The position numbers and the translations under genes are program-made. This document shows, piece by piece, positions 1 through 9,631 of a stretch of 60,609 nt of DNA. Location: the NCBI GenBank assembly GCA_000697665.1, contig KL197739.1:184068-244676 (forward strand). The letters are read 5' to 3'. Source of the stretch: Jaapia argillacea MUCL 33604. Lineage: Eukaryota; Basidiomycota; Agaricomycetes; Jaapiales; Jaapiaceae. How positions within the stretch are numbered: position 1 is the first letter of the stretch; each line of letters begins with the position of its first letter. The notes beneath the pieces are model-generated. The model was not told the DNA's origin. It made no database searches and was given only the letters and a program-made list of their open reading frames with translations.

Positions 1-93
1 CTGGGATGAGAGGACATACCAAAGGGAAGCTGGACTACGGAGGTAGTCAAGGTGAATCATGGGGTCAGACGTGAAGGTTGTGCTAGGGTCCAT
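1..93 (-). CDS. possible 5' end of a gene cut by the left edge
   Basis: From an ATG at 93 the minus strand stays open to the window edge (31 codons, beginning MDPSTTFTSDPMIHLDYL). A donor-like GTATGT lies at about 18-13, so the first exon may end near 19. No family is recognised, and an open frame of this length can arise by chance. It is listed only because it abuts the edge. Confidence 0.25.
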   Translation of the reverse strand, partial: MDPSTTFTSDPMIHLDYLRSPASLWYVLSSQ

Positions 94-1390
94 GAAGACG
101 GGCTCTTGGGCTGCTCAAAGACGTGAGTGAGAGGGCCTTCTGTCGGTGAAACTGGTTGCCTGTTTTGACGACGATGAAGTCAACAAGAGTTTGCAATGAT
201 GAAGACTTAGGCGAATAAAGGAATTTGAAATGCCTACCTATGGTGACACCACCGAGAACCAATTATGACCAGGAATGAGGGGGGTGATAACTTGAAAGAG
301 GTAGAAGAGGGGGTGGGGGGAATGGAGATCGGTGATGTACTCACTGTGTTTATATACATCCACATCGTTGGTAAAAAAAATGTGGATGTTTCCACTGCTA
401 CGCTTCTCCAATGCCACAACCAGATGGACAACCAGACCAATGGTTTCCACATTTCTACGTTGCCACAGTTTGGTTGGGCTTTTCTCCATTTCCACGCTCC
501 TCCTTGAGCCTCGGTTGCTCCATTTCCCCATTGCCACATTTCCCCATTGCTCCGTGGCAGACAAGGCTGACTGTCCGACTTTCTGGTATGTTGTACTGGC
601 ATGTTCCGGGAATGGGAGTCCGCCATCGTCAGCTCCAAGGAGGGCACAAAGAAAGAGATTGCGATGGTTTAGAGCGCAGTGCCAACGGTGAGTTCGCTCT
701 TCTGGAGACCCTTTTCAACTAAATTACATCAGTCGAGAATTCGAGCTAAGGAGCTTTAGAGGCTGAATTCAGGTCGAGCCTGACGGTGAACACTGAATAC
801 AGTAAGACAGTAATTCTGGAAATTCTTGAACATTATGGACCCTAGAATCTCAACCGTGAGTTATTGGCAAGTGATATGCAATTGAGCTTGATGATTGGGT
901 GAAGGGGAGACTACAGTAACTGAGTAAGCACTCAGCTTTACGACCGACGCACATTACATCAGAACAGGGAATGCCCGTCGTTATGCGACTCGTACGTACC
1001 CCTTTTTGAGCGGGGGATAACGCGGGAAATTGACTTGATCTTGATTCTTGACAGAGAGGGAACGTCGAGGAATCGCCTTGACAAGCGACCAACTGTGTTG
1101 GGCGGTTAGGTTGTTGGCTGAGATATCACACAGGGTTGCAACTGTATTCGTAGACACCTATTGGTACTCACGAAATGAGATGCGATGGCATTTCGGGCCT
1201 TGTGAGGTGCTAACAGCCACAGCGCCCGAGACACAGTTGCGTCTAGTTGCGTTCTGTCGTGATTATGGTTTGCGAAGGACCAATTAGACAGAACCAACGC
1301 TCAGCCATGGCGGCAATAAGTCCGGGAATCAGCAGGGTTATGCAAGTCCTTCAATAAATCATCAACGCACGCCGCCGGGAGACGAAAAAA
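94..1390. other. intergenic, no gene recognised
   Basis: Open frames here are short, overlap on both strands and show no recognisable domain. Around 413-560 there are imperfect copies of a short unit (TTTCCCCATTGCCACA-like), which accounts for overlapping open frames on both strands. I see no regulatory element I can name before the E-box at 1398. Confidence 0.5.
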
Positions 1391-1397
1391 ACAGCAT

Positions 1398-1403
1398 CAC
1401 GTG
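1398..1403 (+). promoter_or_regulatory. E-box CACGTG upstream of peptide gene 1
   Basis: CACGTG lies within ATCACGTGAC, 31 bp (start to start) before the CArG-type box. The second peptide gene has the same ten bases 33 bp before its own box. E-boxes of this kind are bound by bHLH factors; the conserved spacing is seen in the sequence, the binding is inferred. Confidence 0.5.
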
Positions 1404-1428
1404 ACGGCGAGCAATGTCTTTGATCCTT

Positions 1429-1438
1429 CCTAATTTGG
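1429..1438 (+). promoter_or_regulatory. CArG/MADS-type box CCTAATTTGG, peptide gene 1
   Basis: CCTAATTTGG fits CC(A/T)6GG, the SRF/Mcm1-type MADS-box site, within a near-palindrome TTCCTAATTTGGAA. It lies 371 bp before the start codon. The same ten bases occur upstream of the second peptide gene (4967) and of the membrane-protein gene at 16183 (15967). Confidence 0.5.
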
Positions 1439-1678
1439 AAGGTCTTTTGGTTCCCAACGCGGGCCTCTCCTTGTGCTCCAACTCGTCTGCCATCACATCG
1501 GTATTCAACGCTATTTAGCCTCGAAATATAGTCTCATTCTCAGCTTCGAGATTCGTTTGATCGGCTCTATGTAGCCCGCCTCCTAGCCTGTTCTGGATCG
1601 TCGTTTGCGGAGGCCTCACAGTTTGCGCGAGCCTCAGGGAAGCAACTCTCTAATGCCCTCTGACGGTGGGTAGGGGAT

Positions 1679-1686
1679 TATAAATA
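1679..1686 (+). promoter_or_regulatory. TATA box of peptide gene 1
   Basis: TATAAATA, 130 bp before the ATG, followed by TGGG as in copy 2 (5233-5240). Confidence 0.55.
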
Positions 1687-1808
1687 TGGGCGAGGAACAA
1701 CTTGGAAAATCAAGTCGCTCACCACTGATTGACAATTCAACACCCCGACCAATTCACTACAATTCAGACACCTTTCTATCATCCTCTATCACTCGGAATC
1801 ATCCTGAA

Positions 1809-2091
1809 ATGCAGTCCAACGCCTTCCGCACTCTCTTCGCCATCTTTGCTCTCTGTAGGCATCCCGTTTTCTATCGTCTTAGCTTGCCATCTGACTCTCC
1901 GAATGATGCCACCAGTGGCTGTAGCCATCCCTGCATTCGCAGCGCCATTACCACAGACCACCCCACCACCACCCCCGATCTGCCAGTTCACCTGCACCCG
2001 AGATGGTGAAACTGGCTCTGATGCCGAGCTACTCGCCAGGGAACCTCAAATCACCGGCGCGCCCTTGATGGTCAGGGAGCCTTTGGCCTGA
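1809..2091 (+). CDS. small secreted peptide, copy 1
   Basis: Two exons, 1809-1854 and 1916-2091 (GT-AG intron of 61 bp), give 73 residues. Residues 1-24 are a clear signal peptide (MQSNAFRTLFAIFAL then VAIPAFA). The mature part is Pro-rich and then carries ICQFTCTRDGETGSDAELLA, shared almost unchanged with copy 2, with only two cysteines. It ends at REPLA; copy 2 runs 11 residues further. Aligning the two 3' ends shows copy 1 has lost about 21 bp plus one base there, so its short C-terminus is secondary. I recognise no family, see no dibasic processing site and no C-terminal CaaX. Function is unknown; secretion is inferred from the leader. Confidence 0.75.
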
Positions 2092-2926
2092 ACCAGCGGT
2101 TGTGATCGCCAGGAAGAAGTGATATGATTGTATGTCCACCTTTACCTCAGAGTCGAATGTTTCGTTGCTCACCGGCTGCCATAGATCAACAACACTTCTA
2201 CACACGTCTTCGCCTCACGCCGAAACACCCCATTTCTCCACCGACCGAGTCCATCGTTCCGTCTCAAAATCGCGCATTTTCCCTTCGGTTATTTTGCACA
2301 CTTTCCTTGTCCTCGCAGACAGTCCCATCCGGTTAATCCTCCCTCATCCTTTTGGAGGCGATGGATCGTCACTCACTTATTTTTTCACCGTGCCAAGTCC
2401 GGTGGTTGTACTTTATTTCCTTCATTCACCTGATTTCGTATTGGTTTTGGGCCTGGCTTTGCTTCTCTGTCGTATAGAAGTTTAGAGCCTCAAATACAAT
2501 CAATTTTGAAGGCTTCCTTACTCGAGCGTTCCCCATTCAAGGATAACTGCAAGGATGGAATCGTTGATGAAGGAAGGTTAATTGTGATAACCGAAGCCCA
2601 AAGCAATACCAGATCGTTGATAGCCCAAGGCATGCAAAGATATTGTGTTCAATATTGGAACTCGACGTGGAAGAAGGACCCTCCATGCGTGAAAGGGGAT
2701 AATAATCTAATTTGCCAGACGTGAACATATGGGGGAAGATTGGAGGGATCCAGCAATACCCAGAAATATGATTTGGGCATCCAACTTTTCATTGACGACG
2801 CTCTCGCCACCTGCGAGATCCAGCTCTTAACGTGTTGCATTTCGGCAATTCGCCGCTACAAACGTTCGACGGCAAAATAAGCAAGACTCGATGATAGAGA
2901 GAGAAGAACGAGAAACATCCTTGTAA
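2092..2926. other. 3' region of peptide gene 1 and gap before the F-box gene
   Basis: The stretch to about 2505 matches the 3' region of copy 2 and is probably the untranslated end of the transcript plus terminator. From 2506 to 2926 I see nothing recognisable. The F-box gene converges on this gap from the right. Confidence 0.5.
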
Positions 2927-4525
2927 TTAGAGGTGTTGAAGTGACGTCCGAGTCGCCCTTTCCACCCATGCCGATTCATGAGTTCTAGGAAGCGTTATGA
3001 GTCCATTACTCCCCAACGACTCGAGACATGGAAAGATCAGGTATAAGTAGCGAGTCAAGGTGGCAATGTCGCAAGAGGAGTCATCAAAAAAGAATAAGGC
3101 GCGGACACGAGGGTTCCGACGAGTAATAGCCTGGTTGACCTTGAGATCGTCGGGAACGCCACCGAGACTCCATATCCACAAGTACTCCAATCGAGGACAG
3201 AATTCGGCAAAGAATCCCAACGCCCTGATAGACGGACCACTGCAAGGGAAGCAAAGGTACAGATTCTCTAGGCATGGCCACGCAATCGCGGCGAGTCGAA
3301 CATCATCGTCTGTCCAGCGGAGATCAAATTGGTTTGGCCAGGACCTGATTTGAAGCTCCCTCAACCCGTGCATAGCAAGCAAGGGGCCGATGACAGTCAT
3401 CGCGGAGACGGCAGGTCCATCATCCAAGAATAGCATGGCGTTGGAAGAGGAGATGAGTACCACTTCGAGGGACGTGAAAGGACAGAGGGGTGGAAATATC
3501 CTGAGTAGGTTGACATAGGGTATTCCAATGCACTCCACGTTCTCTATGCTAAGGCGTTTCAATGGGCCTGGAGAGAGGAGATTGAGGATGAAGAGAAATC
3601 CAGTCACGTCCGGTTGAAGGATCGAGAGTTGGACGAGGGACGAAAACCCAGCGGGACGGGGCGAAGGAGGCTTTCCTTCGATTATGAGATCGTGTAAAGA
3701 GAGACACTCGAGTTTAGGAAGCACGGAGAAGCTCTGGAGTCCTCTTGGAAGGATGGTGTCGTCGATTGAGATGAGACGGTCGAGGTCCAAGGTAACAAGC
3801 TTCGGAAATTTAGCTGCGAAGTCGAATACCCGCTTCGGGATGTCACCAGCGACAAGGAAATGTTGCAGTCCAGGGAAACGGTCCGGTAGGCTCTCCAAAA
3901 TCATGCTGAATTCAGGATCGTCCGGGAAGTAGGAGCCCATATGAGTCACACCACAGATGCGTAGCGCGCGAAGAGATGGCGGACACAAGGAGAGTGCACC
4001 CCGTACCCCGGGCGCCATACGTGGTAAGTCAAGCGGTAGGCTGCAATTCAAGGCGCGCAGTCGCGGTAGAAGAGGAATTCCCCTATCCTTTCTGAGGTCT
4101 ATAACGACTTCGGTGAAGTCAGTCGACCCTATTCCACCACGAGCGTCGTACGCGATACATCGAACTCGTCCTGTATAGTGATCAAAGCGCCCCCAGTCGT
4201 TTGGTGTGGTGGGCCCCTTGAGCTTCTGCAGAGAGAGAGTGTGTGATGAGCAAGAATGTGGCAAATGAAAGCTGAAGGAACATACATATCGGCGTGCGGT
4301 CCCTGAGCAGACTGAACGGAGTGATACAGAGAGTGTCGGAATGAGCTTCAAGAGTGGCTCAACGTCCTCCAAGTTTGACCACAAAACATCATTAGCGGGT
4401 CCTTCGAAAGCTCGGCAACAGCGAGCCATTGCGGCCAAGTCCGCAGCTCTGGAAGTCGAGCCAAATGTTTTTTGACATATCTCTCGGATAATCTCTGATA
4501 TTTGGAGTGCGTGATGTTGAGTCAT
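2927..4525 (-). CDS. F-box/LRR-like protein
   Basis: Exons 4286-4525 and 2927-4225 with a 60 bp intron (4226-4285). The intron is in frame and has no stop, so an unspliced reading also stays open. The spliced product has 512 residues. The N-terminus (ISEIIREICQKTFG... AMARCCRAFEGPANDVLW) is the F-box-like helix set typical of the large Agaricomycete family, followed by LKGPTTPNDWGRFDHYTGRVR and leucine-rich blocks to the end. Such proteins are thought to be substrate adaptors of SCF ubiquitin ligases; the substrate cannot be guessed. The start is the first ATG of the frame. It lies between the two peptide-gene copies. Confidence 0.85.
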   Translation of the reverse strand: MTQHHALQISEIIREICQKTFGSTSRAADLAAMARCCRAFEGPANDVLWSNLEDVEPLLKLIPTLSVSLRSVCSGTARRYVCSFSFHLPHSCSSHTLSLQKLKGPTTPNDWGRFDHYTGRVRCIAYDARGGIGSTDFTEVVIDLRKDRGIPLLPRLRALNCSLPLDLPRMAPGVRGALSLCPPSLRALRICGVTHMGSYFPDDPEFSMILESLPDRFPGLQHFLVAGDIPKRVFDFAAKFPKLVTLDLDRLISIDDTILPRGLQSFSVLPKLECLSLHDLIIEGKPPSPRPAGFSSLVQLSILQPDVTGFLFILNLLSPGPLKRLSIENVECIGIPYVNLLRIFPPLCPFTSLEVVLISSSNAMLFLDDGPAVSAMTVIGPLLAMHGLRELQIRSWPNQFDLRWTDDDVRLAAIAWPCLENLYLCFPCSGPSIRALGFFAEFCPRLEYLWIWSLGGVPDDLKVNQAITRRNPRVRALFFFDDSSCDIATLTRYLYLIFPCLESLGSNGLITLPRTHESAWVERATRTSLQHL

Positions 4526-4926
4526 GTCAGATGAAATGGGTTGATGGTGAAGTCGAGTTCTGGGGAGTCATGACATTCAGGATGTGCTTTTAAGTAAGAG
4601 CTTTGGCCGAGGTGTAGCCAAGCCAACGTGTCCTTCATAGGAGATTTGGGTGTCTTTCATGGCCCTGAGCGAGTAACACAAGACAACTTGGAGACACCGA
4701 GGGAGATGAAGGGGGGGAGATACAAGGCGTTAACAAGGGGGTTGCAGCCAAAACTCGTGTGGACTGACTAATTGGCCATAAGAAATTCTTTGCAGGATTC
4801 AACCGTTGCGTACCTGAGTTATGCCCTAGTGAGGAAAATGATTGAGGAGACCAAGTTCAGGAGCAGCGTGAGGCAGCGTATTGCGCAAGTCGTATATCCG
4901 AGTCCAGAGCCAGCAGCGGAAGCAAA
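4526..4926. other. F-box gene promoter region
   Basis: This holds the upstream region of the minus-strand F-box gene and then the edge of the duplicated promoter of peptide gene 2. No element I can name. Confidence 0.4.
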
Positions 4927-4933
4927 TCCACAT

Positions 4934-4939
4934 CACGTG
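4934..4939 (+). promoter_or_regulatory. E-box CACGTG upstream of peptide gene 2
   Basis: Embedded in ATCACGTGAC as in copy 1, 33 bp before the CArG-type box. Confidence 0.5.
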
Positions 4940-4966
4940 ACTATGCAGAACAACTCTTTCACTCTT

Positions 4967-4976
4967 CCTAATTTGG
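4967..4976 (+). promoter_or_regulatory. CArG/MADS-type box CCTAATTTGG, peptide gene 2
   Basis: Same site as at 1429, here 408 bp before the ATG, flanked by TTCCTAATTTGGAAGGTC, which is identical in both copies. Confidence 0.5.
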
Positions 4977-5232
4977 AAGGTCCTTATGTTCCCAACAGGA
5001 GCGGTTTGTTTGTGATCCTGACGATCTGCCATATCACATTGGTTTTCAAAGAAAATTAGCCTCGCAATATCTGCATCTTTTACGCAGGGCTGGATGTGAT
5101 GGATGCTTTCCTCGTATCCGACACTTGCCATTCCTAGCTCGTCGTTTGCGGAGACACTGGATTCGCGGCAGGAGACTTGGAGGAGAGTACTTCCTCGTAG
5201 GTTCTCTTCGGGCTCCTGCAGGAAGGAAAGTA

Positions 5233-5240
5233 TATAAATA
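5233..5240 (+). promoter_or_regulatory. TATA box of peptide gene 2
   Basis: TATAAATA, 151 bp before the ATG, in the context TATATAAATATGGG. Confidence 0.55.
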
Positions 5241-5383
5241 TGGGTAAGAAATGATTGGAGTTTTAGGTCGCTCATCAGTACTGATTGACTTGCCACTCCC
5301 TCCAACACATTCACTCTCCAACCTCTTCGGACACACTCTTTCCCGTCCCTCCCTCTGCACACCACTCGAAACCCCACATTGAA

Positions 5384-5700
5384 ATGCAGTCCAACATCTT
5401 CCTCACTCTCTTTGCGATCTTTGCTCTCCGTAAGCACCCCCCGTCTCCGTATTATCCCCAACACCAAACTAACCTCGGCATATCATTCCAGTCGCTCTCG
5501 CAGTCCCCACCTTCGCGGCACCCGTGCCCGTACCCACCACTACCCCCAACATCTGCCAATACACCTGCACCAGAGATGCTGAGCCTGGCTCCGATGCCGA
5601 ACTGTTGGCCAGAGAGCCTCAACCCACCGGCGCGTACTTGACAGTCAAAGAACCTCTGGCTGCTCCATTGGATATCGACGCCTTAAATGAGCAGTTGTAA
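5384..5700 (+). CDS. small secreted peptide, copy 2
   Basis: Exons 5384-5429 and 5492-5700 give 84 residues; the intron splits the signal peptide at the same place and phase as in copy 1. The leader MQSNIFLTLFAIFAL plus LALAVPTFA is followed by a Pro/Thr stretch, the conserved core (ICQYTC, then TRD, GSDAELLAREPQ.TGA.L.VKEPLA) and an acidic tail ending ALNEQL. EP recurs in the core (REPQ, KEPL), perhaps a small internal repeat. Two cysteines could form one disulfide. No known family, effector or pheromone signature is recognised; a secreted signalling or host/substrate-interaction role is conjecture. Confidence 0.8.
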
Positions 5701-6838
5701 ATCCAAGGAAGTCTATTTATCGTGAGCTGGCTTTCTTGACCTCGCTTGAATTTTCCGTTGCTCATCCAGATTACTTGCCATAGATCGACAACTCTTCGAC
5801 AGATGTGTCGAAAACTCGGGTTTCACCCCCCGTCCACCTTTTTGCATTTGCATTTGAATTTGCTTTGCTCATCGTCCATACTCGCATTCGACCACCCCAA
5901 TCGCTTTCTTGTTTATTGATTAGAGGCCTCGCTCTGCTATTTTTTCACCGTGACAATTCCGGTGTCTGTATTTTTACCCTATTCGCTTTCACTTCATCTG
6001 TGTTGGTTGTGGCTTGGGTCCTGGACTTCCCTCGCTGTGGTATAGAACATGTTTTGTAGCATCCGATATACAATCCAATTCGATTGTTCGCAGAAAAAGT
6101 CTGAGAAGTGGGAATGTCAGTACACGCCTACGAAGAGCTCGTGAAGTATGCATCAGGATCGATAATTGTGTTCCCCCAGTTTCCCTACACTCGCAGGAGC
6201 TTCTCGTTGTGTCTTGCCGCTCGTGTTTTGAGGCTATCTCTACATAAAGACAATGATAGTCAAGAAAAAACAGTTGCGAGAAACAGAGTCGATTCACACT
6301 CATTGTGAAGGTGGACATCTAGGGAGCGAAGGGGGTGAACCGACGGAGCGGTGATGGGGCGGCTACCAACATCATCTAGAGCGCTGAGTACTGGAGTAAC
6401 ACGGGCTCAAGGGCTAGGAAAGTATCCACGAGGACTCGAGGGGATGCAAGCATTCGGGAAGTTGGGTTTTAAGTCGACTAGGCGGAATCTGAGAGCCGAG
6501 TTGAAGATTGCGGTCAGGAAAACAGTAGATTTGTGCTCGACAGACTGCGACATGAGTCATATCTCAAAGTCACCGACGAGGTTTGGGAAGACAAAGTTGC
6601 TGGAAGTGGGTAAGTAAAAGTTAAACATAAATCCGGTGTAGAAGAAGCTGAGTGGCTGTGCCGTGGGAACCATTGACAAAGAGGCGTCGTTTTGAAATTG
6701 TCCACGTCCTCCTCGTCGACTGTGTCGTGTCTTGTACTGTACTGCTCCTGCTCAAAATCTCTCTCATTTTGCTTGCCACCCGCTCGTTCAACAAATTATC
6801 AGTCAAATCTTAGCTGTTAGATTGAACGGCGCTTCGAG
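5701..6838. other. 3' region of peptide gene 2 and Ste24 upstream region
   Basis: To about 6090 the sequence is the duplicated 3' tract. From there to 6838 I see only short open frames without domains; the last part must hold the Ste24 promoter. No TATA box was recognised for Ste24. Confidence 0.5.
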
Positions 6839-8674
6839 ATGGAATTTCTCCATTCACAACTCGCCAATGTCCAACGCCACTTGGCGTTCGTGGCTGTTGA
6901 TCCAATCAATTGGAGAGCCTACGTTCAAGGATTTTCTTGGGCGGTGACTCTTTGGGAGTCGTACTTACTGTAAGTCTATCACTTACCACCATATCCGGTA
7001 CTCATGACTGACGCTGGTCTCCTCGCCACATAGCCTTCGTCAATATCCTCTCTACTCCCTAACGAAGCCCCCGCCCGTTCTGGCAGACCACTTTGCTCAA
7101 GACCTTTTTGAGAAGTCGCAGCTCTATGGGAAAGACAAAGCAAAGTTCAGCTTGATTTCGGGCCTCTACAAACAGGTTGTTGATAGTATTCTCCTGGAGG
7201 TTGGGATTTATCCCTGGGCGTGGGGGTTTGCGGGGAAGGTTTTAGCGTGGGCCGGATATGGGAACGAGTACGAGGTCAATCTTACTATTTCTAATTGGCT
7301 ACAATGTGATATTGACATCGGTCGTCTCCCGCGTAGATCCTCCAATCCATCGTATTCGCATTCACTCTGTTCTTCATTTCCTCAATTCCCTCTATGCCTC
7401 TTTCAATCTACCAAACCTTCGTCCTTGAAGAGAAGCATGGGTTCAACAAAACTACCCCGGCGCTCTTCATCACCGATATGCTTAAGAGTTGGGGCCTTGG
7501 CATTGTGATCGGGGCTCCTTTCTTGGCGGCTTTCTTGAAGATATTCAAGTGGGCGGGGGATAGATTCGTGCCTTGGTTGATGGCATTCATGTACGTTTCG
7601 TCCTTCCTCTGTTCCTCCCTATTTTTCACCTCTGACGATGATATTCGATGCGTAGGCTTACATTCCAGATCTCGATGGTGATCATCTACCCGACCTTAAT
7701 CCAACCACTCTTCAACAAACTTTCACCTCTCCCCGCCGGAGACTTGAGGACAAGGATCGAGAACTTGGCAGGGAAATTGAGCTTCCCATTGAAGCATCTG
7801 TACGAGATTGATGGATCGAAGAGGAGTAGTCACAGTAATGCGTACTTTTTCGGGTTGCCTTGGGTGAGTGCTCACTTATTCTCACTATGACACGAGAGAA
7901 GCTGATGGGGTGGGCTACAGAGCAAACACATTGTGATTTTCGACACCCTCATCAAAGAGAGCAAGTCAGAGGAGGTCGAAGCTGTCCTCGGTACGTTTCC
8001 CCCCTCCATGTTGTCATCGTCTCGCTAAGGCTCCCTTAGCCCACGAACTCGGCCACTGGTACTACCTCCACCCCACGAAGCTCCTCGTTATATCCCAATT
8101 CCATCTCTTCACCATCTTGGGCTTGTTCCCCGCTTTCTTACACGCTCCCCCTGTGTTGAGGAGTTTCGGTTTTGGGAAGGATGTAGCTGCTCAGGGACCG
8201 ACGGTTGTCGCGTTCTTGCTATTCCAAGTACGCCTCCTCCATCTGTGCATTGAAGACGGCGGGTTTGACTGAAACCGACACGATTATAGATGATATTGAC
8301 GCCTCTTGAATCAATCGTGGGCATCGGTCTCAACTTCATCTCTCGCCAATTCGAATGGCAAGCCGATCGTTTCGCATGCGAATTGCAAGGTATGTTGAAG
8401 GAGCAGGGTAAGTTGAAAGATGGTGATGAAGGCATGGGGGATATGGGAGAGAGACTTGGGAAGGCCTTGATTACGCTTCACGTGAAGAATCTGAGTACTG
8501 TTTGGGTTGATTGGCTGTGAGTCTGATTCGTCTTCGTTGTCGACCTGACCACTGATGGTGCGACTTCGTTACAGGTACTCGGCGTACCACCATTCACACC
8601 CTACGTTGACGGAGAGGCTGAAGGCTCTTGAGGCGTTCCAGATTAGTAAAGGCGGGCACAAAAAGGAGTTGTAA
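6839..8674 (+). CDS. ste24: CaaX prenyl protease 1 (Ste24 family, M48A)
   Basis: Eight exons (6839-6969, 7034-7274, 7337-7590, 7656-7863, 7921-7990, 8040-8227, 8290-8516, 8575-8674) give 472 residues, the usual family length. The zinc site AHELGHW (HExxH) is formed across the exon 5/6 junction, and the downstream glutamate lies in FEWQADRFA, as expected of M48. Several hydrophobic segments fit the multi-pass ER/nuclear-envelope barrel. The C-terminus has YHHSHPTLTERLKAL, typical of the family, and ends KKEL. In fungi this enzyme removes the aaX of farnesylated proteins and trims mating-pheromone precursors. The start MEFLHSQLANVQ is the first in-frame ATG. Confidence 0.95.
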
Positions 8675-8867
8675 AGCGACATCTTGTTTATTTCCCAGTA
8701 TGCTTGTAGTATCGAACAGAAGATCCCGGCGTGATGGTGCGAAACGCGCTTCAACCTTCGAACATCCGCGAATCCAAGATAAATTAGACTACGATACAGT
8801 CCAACAACATTCGAAATGCGAATCATAGTATCATAGTATCATTATCTTCCACGACAGATAATTGATT

Positions 8868-9469
8868 TTAACAACAACTTGATGACGATCCTCCAAGCTG
8901 CACAAAACGTGTCAGTATATTACGGTGGAATAATCGATGGGGGGGATCTCATACCTGTTCTAACATGGCATCAATGACATCCCCGTCCTCCATCCCTCGC
9001 TGCACACAACATTCAATACGAAGATAGATCTGACATTCGAGTAGGAAAACTCACCTCTCCTGGTGTCTCGTGTTTCTGCACCCGCTCTCCGTCATAAGCA
9101 AATCGCAACGTTCCTAAGAATACGAGGGAGACCGGGAAGAAGAGTTATGGGTGTATTGAGACATGAAACTTGTGCGGCTACTCACCAGGTGCCTTCCCGA
9201 GTTTCTTCTGGAGAACACCAGCTCCACAGGTCAAAACACTCATCTAAAGCACGGGATCGTAAGAGCATACCTCAACAGCTTCGAAAATCTTCGTAAACTG
9301 CGTGTTGGTCTTCACTTTGACCTGGGTTTCTGTCGGTACATTCAACATGCACAATCAGTCGAAAAGTCGTGTGCGCGCAAATCTCAGCCGTAGTGAAACA
9401 CTCACGTTGTCCCTCGAAGTTGATTACAAGGCCAAGCTTAGGCTTGATATCTTCCGCCTCTTCAGACAT
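8868..9469 (-). CDS. smt3: SUMO (ubiquitin-like modifier), canonical copy
   Basis: Six exons (9406-9469, 9271-9329, 9186-9207, 9055-9113, 8955-8999, 8868-8897) give 92 residues. The fold signature is plain: QVKVKTNTQFTKIFEAVE, KKLGKAPGTLRFAYDGERV, ETPGE, MEDGDVIDAMLEQLGG. The di-glycine is followed by SSSSCC, which a SUMO protease would remove. SUMO is attached to lysines of nuclear and septin proteins through E1 Aos1/Uba2 and E2 Ubc9. The start lies 162 bp from the start of a second, divergently transcribed SUMO gene at 9632, with a shared promoter between them. Confidence 0.92.
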
Positions 9470-9631
9470 GGCGAGGGGTTGAGGGGTGGTGGTGACGGAT
9501 GAAGACTTGTTCGGATTATGGAAGAATTGGTGAAGTTGACGGAAAGGTTAAATGGAGCCCGTGACTGGGGGGCTGACGCGTGACGTCGCGCGCATGTTTT
9601 GTGCAATCCAACATGGCCGCAATCTTGCAAC
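9470..9631. promoter_or_regulatory. shared divergent promoter of the two SUMO genes
   Basis: 162 bp separate the two start codons. Two out-of-frame ATGs (9594 and 9613) lie just before the rightward start and may act as upstream ORFs if they fall inside the transcript. Confidence 0.5.

Larger units (their letters stand above)
1391..2505 (+). repeat. segmental duplication, copy 1 (promoter + peptide gene + 3' region)
   Basis: This block resembles 4927-6090. Matching parts in the same order are an ATCACGTGAC E-box, a CCTAATTTGG box, a tract containing TCGTCGTTTGCGGAG, a TATA box followed by ATGGG, the coding exons, and a 3' tract with TTTTTTCACCGTG. The whole transcription unit was therefore copied, not only the coding part. 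The F-box gene at 2927-4525 sits between the copies. Confidence 0.75.
4927..6090 (+). repeat. segmental duplication, copy 2
   Basis: Counterpart of 1391-2505. It carries the same ordered elements: E-box, CArG-type box, conserved upstream tract, TATA box, gene, and 3' tract with TTTTTTCACCGTGACAA. The similarity is patchy, so the duplication is not recent. Confidence 0.75.

Noticed and set aside
234-722. Five overlapping frames on both strands at the left end
   Set aside because: They arise from a degenerate short repeat and show no domain or start context; none is supported.
1809-8674. Idea that the two small peptides are CaaX lipopeptide mating pheromones processed by the nearby Ste24
   Set aside because: Neither peptide ends in a CaaX box (they end EPLA and NEQL) and both carry classical signal peptides, which lipopeptide pheromones lack. 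Neighbourhood with Ste24 is taken as chance.
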